DNA of 8,866 nt from Clostridia bacterium (GTDB lineage Bacteria; Bacillota; Clostridia; Oscillospirales; CAG-272), in assembly GCA_017504335.1 (NCBI GenBank), contig JAFVRI010000117.1:1-8866 (forward strand). The letters run 5' to 3'. Positions within the stretch are counted from its first letter, which is position 1; each line of letters opens with the position of its first letter. The position numbers and the translations under genes are program-made. The notes under the pieces are model-generated. The model did no database searches, was not told the DNA's origin, and saw only the letters and a list, made by a program, of their open reading frames with translations. Below are positions 4,087 to 8,866 of the stretch, one piece after another.

Positions 4087-6579
4087 ATGCCCGAATATGC
4101 GGGAATCCATCTGTTGGATAACCCCTATTTTCTCGACAACGCCTTCGACTACTTCATCCCCCCCGAGCTGTCGGATCGGATTGCCCCCGGAGACTTCGTA
4201 ATGGTCCCCTTTGGCAATGCCAACCGCAAGCGCATGGGATTGGTGGTCTCGCTGAAGGATCACCCCGATAGCAAGGAGATCGGCTGTAAGCCGATCCTTT
4301 CGGTGTGCGATCACGGTGTTTCGTTGAATGCCGAAATGTCCTCTCTTTGCTTTTTTATGAAGGAGCAGACCCTTTGTACCGTGGGAGATGCCGTTCGTGC
4401 CATGATCCCCTCGTCCGCTCTTTCCTATCTGGAGGAAATCTACCGCCCCGTCAAGGATGCGGCAGCTTCTCCGAAATCGTTTCATGATTTTGACGAGGTG
4501 ACGCTTCTTGTCTGGGATCTCATTCGCAGGCACGGAAGCGTCCGCTTTGATTTATTGAAGAGCCGATTCGGTCAAAAAACCGAGGGAGCCATTCGCCGTT
4601 TGATCTCCGAGGGCTTGATCCTCCGCGACTTTGAGCTGCGAAAAACCTCCGAAAAGACCGAATGGATCTGCTCTCTTGCCATAGACCCCATTCGCGCCGA
4701 TGCCATTCTGAAGGGAACCGATGCGGACATCAGGCTTCGGTCCGCCGCACACCTGACCGTGCTTCGCTATCTGTCCGATCACCCCGAAGGAGTGCATCGG
4801 GAAGCCGAGCTTTGCGAGCGGTGCGGTGTCACCTCCGCGCAGATCACCGCCATGGAGAAAAAGGGGCTTGTGCAACGGCAGAGGCAGGTCATCGACCGAA
4901 GCCTTTTGCGGGATGACAGTCCTTCTGTCGATCCCATCCGATTGAACGAAGAGCAGACCGCCGCCTACGACACCCTTTGCGCCCTTTCCGATTGCGGAGA
5001 AGCAAAGGCAGCCCTTCTCTTCGGGGTCACGGGAAGCGGCAAGACCTCGGTCATGCTGAAAACCATCGAGCATGTCCTGTCCAAGGGCAAAAGCGTCATC
5101 GTGCTACTGCCCGAGATTGCGCTGACGCCCCAAACGCTGGATATTTTCTGTTCCCGCTTTGGCAAGCGAGTCGCTGTCATTCATTCGGGACTTTCCGCGG
5201 GAGAGCGGTTGGATACCTATGTCCGCATCCGATCGGGAGGCGCGGACGTGGTCATCGGAACCCGTTCCGCCGTCTTTGCTCCCTTGGATAATCTGGGGCT
5301 GATCATCATGGACGAGGAGCAGGAGCATACCTACAAATCCGACATGAATCCCAAATATCACGCCAAGGACATTGCCCGCTTCCGTTGCGCCCATCACAAG
5401 GCGCTGATGCTTCTGGCATCCGCCACCCCTTCCTTTGAAAGCTATCATAAGGCAACCACGGGTGCATACACACTGATCAAGCTGAAAAACCGCTACGGCG
5501 GCGCAACCCTGCCGAGGGTCACAGTTGCCGATATGCGAAAGGAGACGACCACAGGTACGATCTCCCCCTTAGGCTCCCTGCTCTGCGAGAAGCTGGTAGA
5601 AGCGAAACGCGAGGGCAATCAGTCGATCCTCTTTTTGAACCGTCGGGGCTACAACAATTTTGTCAGCTGCCGTAGCTGCGGCGAGGCGATCCTTTGCCCC
5701 CATTGCAGCGTCTCCATGACCTATCACACAAGGAAGGGATACGATGAGGGCGAGCTGAGGTGCCATTGGTGCGGAACCAGATCCCCCCTACCCAAGACCT
5801 GTCCCTCCTGCGGAAGCGTGCATCTTGCCCGCATGGGCTTTGGTACGCAACGGGTAGAGGAGGAGCTGTCGACACTTCTGCCCGATGCCCGTGTCCTTCG
5901 CATGGACACCGATACTACCGTATCCCGTTATTCCTACGAGGACATGCTGGGCACCTTCCGTCGCCATGACGCGGACGTGCTGCTCGGTACACAGATGGTC
6001 ACCAAGGGCCATGATTTTCCCGACGTAACTCTGGTGGGTGTGCTTTTGGCAGACACCTCCCTCTACTTAGACGATTACCGTGCCGCGGAGCGGACCTTCT
6101 CCATGCTGACCCAGGTCATCGGCAGGGCGGGACGCGGAGAGCGGGCAGGAGAGGCGATCATTCAGACTGCCAACCCGAATCACGAATGCATCCGACTTGC
6201 CTGCGAGCAGAACTACGAAAAATTCTTCGAGGCGGAGATCCGTCTGCGGAAAGCTCTGACCTTTCCTCCCTTCTGCGACATCGCCAGCCTGATGCTCACC
6301 TCACATGATGAGCATGAGCTGATGAAGGCATCCTCGATCCTCTCGGACATGCTGAAGCGGGCCAGAGAAGGCGCGTATGCCGATCTGCCTCTGATCGTTT
6401 TCGGTCCCTTTGAGGCATCAGTCTACAAGGTAGAAAACAAATACCGCATGCGTATGATCGTCAAATGCCGTCTGTCCAAGCGGACTCGCGCCATGTTTTC
6501 GGAGATCCTCTGCGAATTTTCCCGAGCCTCGGTTCGGGGACTTTCCCTGTCCATCGACTTCAATCCGTCCAATCTTTGA
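4087..6579 (+). CDS. priA: Primosomal protein N' (replication restart helicase PriA)
   Basis: PriA recognises stalled or collapsed replication forks, unwinds the lagging strand 3' to 5' and reloads the replicative helicase. The product is 830 residues (B. subtilis about 805). Domains in order: N-terminal 3'-DNA-binding domain (about 1-100, with FDYFIPPEL and GDFVMVPFG); winged-helix region (about 130-200, with DEVTLLVWDLIRRHGS); helicase lobe 1 with Walker A GVTGSGKT (313-320, Lys319) and Walker B DEEQ (409-412). The zinc-binding insert has four Cys pairs: C528/C531, C537/C540, C559/C562, C572/C575. Lobe 2 has GTQMVTKGHDFPDV and GRAGRG (679-684), then the C-terminal domain. Walker B is DEEQ where E. 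coli PriA has DEEH. All catalytic motifs are intact. The gene starts 57 nt after rpoZ, with no coaBC between. Confidence 0.97.
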   Translation: MPEYAGIHLLDNPYFLDNAFDYFIPPELSDRIAPGDFVMVPFGNANRKRMGLVVSLKDHPDSKEIGCKPILSVCDHGVSLNAEMSSLCFFMKEQTLCTVGDAVRAMIPSSALSYLEEIYRPVKDAAASPKSFHDFDEVTLLVWDLIRRHGSVRFDLLKSRFGQKTEGAIRRLISEGLILRDFELRKTSEKTEWICSLAIDPIRADAILKGTDADIRLRSAAHLTVLRYLSDHPEGVHREAELCERCGVTSAQITAMEKKGLVQRQRQVIDRSLLRDDSPSVDPIRLNEEQTAAYDTLCALSDCGEAKAALLFGVTGSGKTSVMLKTIEHVLSKGKSVIVLLPEIALTPQTLDIFCSRFGKRVAVIHSGLSAGERLDTYVRIRSGGADVVIGTRSAVFAPLDNLGLIIMDEEQEHTYKSDMNPKYHAKDIARFRCAHHKALMLLASATPSFESYHKATTGAYTLIKLKNRYGGATLPRVTVADMRKETTTGTISPLGSLLCEKLVEAKREGNQSILFLNRRGYNNFVSCRSCGEAILCPHCSVSMTYHTRKGYDEGELRCHWCGTRSPLPKTCPSCGSVHLARMGFGTQRVEEELSTLLPDARVLRMDTDTTVSRYSYEDMLGTFRRHDADVLLGTQMVTKGHDFPDVTLVGVLLADTSLYLDDYRAAERTFSMLTQVIGRAGRGERAGEAIIQTANPNHECIRLACEQNYEKFFEAEIRLRKALTFPPFCDIASLMLTSHDEHELMKASSILSDMLKRAREGAYADLPLIVFGPFEASVYKVENKYRMRMIVKCRLSKRTRAMFSEILCEFSRASVRGLSLSIDFNPSNL

Positions 6580-6619
6580 CAAGATCCGATTTTTATTCCA
6601 AACATAGAAGGAGCTATTT

Positions 6620-7075
6620 ATGGCAAAACTGAAAATACTTAAGGTCGGTGATCCTACTCTCAGAAAGGTCTGCCGTCCCGTCGATACCATAACACCCAGA
6701 ATCCTCACCCTTCTGGATGACATGATCGAGACCATGCGCGCCGCCGATGGTGTGGGACTTGCTGCCCCTCAGGTGGGCGTGCTTCGCCGCATCGTGGTCA
6801 TTGAGACCCCCGATGAAGGGCTCTTCGAGCTGATCAATCCCAAGATCATCGCCTTTTCGGGCGAGCAGGAAAGCGAAGAGGGCTGTCTGTCCGTACCCGG
6901 CAGATGGGGAGTCACCCGCCGTCCCATGCACGTGACCGTCCGCGCCATGAACCGCAAGGGCGAGACCGTGGATTACACGGGCTCGGGTCTGCTTGCCAAG
7001 GCATTCTGCCACGAGCTGGATCACCTGGACGGCAAGCTCTATATTGATTGCGCCATCCGCATGGACAACGACTAA
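6620..7075 (+). CDS. def: Peptide deformylase
   Basis: This metalloenzyme removes the formyl group from the N-terminal methionine of new proteins. The product has 151 residues. All three active-site motifs are present: GVGLAAPQ (44-51), EGCLS (87-91, with metal ligand Cys89) and HELDH (131-135, with ligands His131 and His135 and catalytic Glu132). The short C-terminus after the third motif fits the compact form of the enzyme. AAGGAG ends six bases before the ATG. It sits 40 nt after priA and 12 nt before fmt, the enzyme that adds the formyl group it removes. This pairing is nearly universal in bacteria. Confidence 0.97.
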   Translation: MAKLKILKVGDPTLRKVCRPVDTITPRILTLLDDMIETMRAADGVGLAAPQVGVLRRIVVIETPDEGLFELINPKIIAFSGEQESEEGCLSVPGRWGVTRRPMHVTVRAMNRKGETVDYTGSGLLAKAFCHELDHLDGKLYIDCAIRMDND

Positions 7076-7087
7076 GGAGAAGATCAC

Positions 7088-8020
7088 ATGAAGATTCTGT
7101 TTATGGGAACCCCCGACTTTGCCGTGTTTTCTCTGAAAGCGCTGATCGAAGCGGGACATGAATTTGTAGGTGTGCTTCCTCAGCCCGACAAGCCTAAGGG
7201 GCGCGGATACACCCTGACCCCTCCCCCCGTAAAGGTAGCAGCCGTGGAGGCGGGGATTCCCGTCTTTCAGCCCACCACCCTCAAGGATGAAGCCTTTGCT
7301 TCCCTGCTCTCCGAGCTGGATCCCGAGATCATCGTGGTGGTTGCGTACGGAAAGATCCTACCCGAATCGGTTCTCCGCTATCCCAAATACGGATGCGTCA
7401 ACGTCCACGGCTCTCTGCTTCCCGAATACAGAGGTGCCGCTCCCATGCAACGCGCCATCATCGACGGAAAGGCCGTAACCGGCATCACCACCATGTATAT
7501 GGATGTGGGATTGGATACGGGCGATATGCTGCTCCGTGAAGAGCTTCCCCTCTCCGATGACGATAATTTCGAAACGGTGCACGACAAGCTCGGCGCCCTG
7601 GGCGCATCTCTCATTGTCCGCACGCTGGCGGCTTTGGAGACAGGCGATTGCCCCCGCATTCCTCAGGAGGAGTCGGGTGCCACCTATGCCGCGAAGATCA
7701 CCAAGGAGGACTGTCTCCTTGATTTTTCCCGTGACGCGAGAACCGTTCACAATCAGATCCGCGGACTTTCTCCCATTCCACTGTCCTTTACCCACACCCC
7801 CGACGGCAAGCTGCTGAAGGTGACCGCCTCCCGCATTTGCGACGAGGAAGCTCCCCACGAGGACGTGGGCCGTGTGCTTTCCACAGAGGACGGCATCACC
7901 GTTGCCTGCGCCAAGGGCTCGGTCACGTTCTTGGGCGTTCTGCCCGAGGGCAAGCCCCGCATGAAAGCCTCTGACTTTGTTCGGGGCAGAAAAATCAGTG
8001 TGGGCGATCTTTTGAAATAA
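7088..8020 (+). CDS. fmt: Methionyl-tRNA formyltransferase
   Basis: Fmt transfers a formyl group from 10-formyl-tetrahydrofolate to initiator Met-tRNA. The product has 310 residues, the normal size. The N-terminal catalytic domain (about 1-190) starts MKILFMGTPDFAVFSL. It contains the catalytic Asn105 and His107 in NVHGSLLPEYRGAAPMQ, and Asp143 in MDVGLDTGDML, matching N106, H108 and D144 of E. coli. The C-terminal tRNA-binding domain runs from about 205 to the end. The substrate-binding loop holds three consecutive prolines (45-47), a potential EF-P-dependent pause. AAGGAG overlaps the def stop codon. No defect is seen. Confidence 0.97.
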   Translation: MKILFMGTPDFAVFSLKALIEAGHEFVGVLPQPDKPKGRGYTLTPPPVKVAAVEAGIPVFQPTTLKDEAFASLLSELDPEIIVVVAYGKILPESVLRYPKYGCVNVHGSLLPEYRGAAPMQRAIIDGKAVTGITTMYMDVGLDTGDMLLREELPLSDDDNFETVHDKLGALGASLIVRTLAALETGDCPRIPQEESGATYAAKITKEDCLLDFSRDARTVHNQIRGLSPIPLSFTHTPDGKLLKVTASRICDEEAPHEDVGRVLSTEDGITVACAKGSVTFLGVLPEGKPRMKASDFVRGRKISVGDLLK

Positions 8021-8034
8021 AGAGGTATTCTCTC

Positions 8035-8733
8035 ATGATATTTGGATTATTCCGCTTTGACTGGACCATCCTTTTGGTAATCCCCGCCATGATCTTCGCC
8101 ATTTGGGCACAGTTCAAGGTTCAAAGCACCTATAAAAAATATTCGTCCTACCCAACTCGACGCGGTATGACGGGCGCCCAGGCGGCTCGCCGCATTCTGG
8201 ATGCCAACGGACTTCAGCACGTACGGATCGAGCATATTCGCGGCAATCTGAACGATCATTTTGACCCCCGCGAAAATGTCATCCGTCTGTCCGACGCGGT
8301 TCACGATTCCAAGAGTGCCGCCGCCATCGGTGTGGCTTCTCACGAGGCGGGACACGCGGTTCAGCATGCCAAGGGCTACGCGCCCATCAAGCTGCGTGCC
8401 GCCATCGTTCCCGTCACACAGTTCGGCTCCATGCTGGCAATTCCCCTCTTCTTCATCGGTCTGTTGATGGCATCCGATTACCTGATGCTGGCGGGCATCG
8501 TTCTTTACGGACTCATCGCCTTTTTCCAGCTGGTGACCCTTCCCGTGGAGTTTAACGCATCCTCCCGTGCCATGAAGGCGATCCGAGCCTCCGGTATGCT
8601 GACCGAGGAGGAATGCTCCGCATCCCGTGAGGTTCTGACTGCCGCGGCGCTGACCTATGTTGCCGCTCTGGTCACCTCCCTGATGACTCTTCTGCGTCTG
8701 ATCATTTTAGCAGGCGGCAGACGGAGAGACTGA
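8035..8733 (+). CDS. Membrane zinc metallopeptidase (YugP family, Zn_peptidase_2)
   Basis: This is a 232-residue integral membrane protein. A first hydrophobic segment lies at about 11-27. A soluble part follows with the zinc-site motif HEAGH at 103-107 (two His ligands and catalytic Glu104) inside SHEAGHAVQH. Further hydrophobic segments lie at about 122-145, 148-170 and 205-226. Glu172 in LPVEFNASSRA is the likely third zinc ligand, an inference from its conserved context. The family matches B. subtilis YugP (PF04298), whose substrate is unknown. Its place between fmt and rsmB recurs in Clostridia, from memory. The ribosome binding site is weak (AGAGG, nine bases before the ATG). It starts 14 nt after fmt. 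Confidence 0.9.
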   Translation: MIFGLFRFDWTILLVIPAMIFAIWAQFKVQSTYKKYSSYPTRRGMTGAQAARRILDANGLQHVRIEHIRGNLNDHFDPRENVIRLSDAVHDSKSAAAIGVASHEAGHAVQHAKGYAPIKLRAAIVPVTQFGSMLAIPLFFIGLLMASDYLMLAGIVLYGLIAFFQLVTLPVEFNASSRAMKAIRASGMLTEEECSASREVLTAAALTYVAALVTSLMTLLRLIILAGGRRRD

Positions 8734-8738
8734 TTGAA

Positions 8739-8759
8739 GTGAAGAGTGAAGAGTGAAGA
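8739..8759 (+). repeat. GTGAAGA heptamer, three tandem copies
   Basis: Three exact copies of GTGAAGA follow one another just after the metallopeptidase stop codon. They are flanked by partial units (TTGAA before, AGTAGAA after). The run fills most of the 45-nt spacer before rsmB. The purine-rich run ends immediately before the rsmB Shine-Dalgarno. A seven-base period does not preserve a reading frame, which fits replication slippage in a non-coding spacer. Confidence 0.8.
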
Positions 8760-8778
8760 AGTAGAAAGGAGAGCCGAC

Positions 8779-8866
8779 ATGACGGCAAGAGAGCTTGCGT
8801 TTCGCCTGCTGCAAAAGGCGGAGACCAACGATCAGTTTATCAATCTGTCCTTAGACCACGCCCTTG
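8779..8866 (+). CDS. rsmB: 16S rRNA (cytosine-967-C5)-methyltransferase RsmB, N-terminal fragment
   Basis: Only the first 29 codons lie in the window; the gene runs off the right edge. The visible protein, starting MTARELAFRLLQKAE and continuing with FINLSLDHAL, matches the start of the NusB-like RNA-binding domain at the N-terminus of RsmB (YloM). RsmB methylates cytosine 967 of 16S rRNA using S-adenosylmethionine. AAAGGAGA lies seven bases before the ATG. Position after fmt is that of the Bacillus cluster. The catalytic domain cannot be checked here. Confidence 0.8.
   Translation, partial: MTARELAFRLLQKAETNDQFINLSLDHAL

Noticed and set aside
6576..6604. TTGACA at the end of priA as an internal promoter for def-fmt
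   Set aside because: The hexamer is a perfect -35 match, but it overlaps the priA stop and no acceptable -10 box lies 16-18 bp downstream (CAAACA or AAACAT).
1..8866. A novel defence, mobile or biosynthetic system
   Set aside because: Both strands were read for transposases, recombinases, CRISPR repeats, toxin-antitoxin pairs, phage genes and tRNA or rRNA genes. None was found. All coding space is taken by recognised housekeeping families plus one small zinc-ribbon protein.

Overview
The window is a stretch of ordinary bacterial chromosome, most likely from an uncultured gut-type Clostridia (Oscillospiraceae/Ruminococcaceae-like Firmicutes). The gene order follows the Firmicutes yloC-remA-gmk-rpoZ-(coaBC)-priA-def-fmt-rsmB cluster. 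There is a RemA-type protein and an EF-P with a Bacillus-like K32 loop. Ribosome binding sites are strong AGGAGG types, the spacers are AT-rich, and an intergenic palindrome resembles those scattered through gut Clostridia. Genus cannot be set from this sequence.

Layout. Positions 1-364 hold no gene I can support. They form a composite repeat: two inverted, homologous terminator hairpins (24-62 and 307-347) bracket a nested set of palindromes. Positions 365-504 are the 3' untranslated stretch of the leftward operon. A leftward two-gene unit follows: efp (973-1530), then a CD1247-like zinc-ribbon protein with a striking Cys/Asp tract (505-951). Positions 1531-1829 are a divergent promoter region with a leftward promoter for efp and a fully consensus rightward promoter (TTGACA, 17 bp, TATAAT).

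The rightward promoter drives a tightly packed housekeeping run: yicC/yloC (RNA turnover), remA (DNA-binding regulator), gmk (GMP to GDP), rpoZ (RNA polymerase omega), priA (replication restart helicase), def and fmt (N-formyl-methionine cycle), a membrane zinc metallopeptidase of the YugP family, and the first 88 bases of rsmB (16S rRNA m5C methyltransferase), cut by the window edge. Gaps are 12 to 79 nt, every gene has its own ribosome binding site, and no convincing terminator lies inside the run, so it is probably one operon. coaBC, which sits between rpoZ and priA in Bacillus subtilis, is absent here.

The genes link information processing: fmt formylates initiator tRNA, def removes the formyl group, EF-P helps ribosomes through polyproline, and rsmB matures rRNA. 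I found no defence system, CRISPR array, phage or secondary-metabolite locus. The most interesting signals are the covarying hairpin pair at the left edge and the Cys/Asp-rich insert in the CD1247-like protein.
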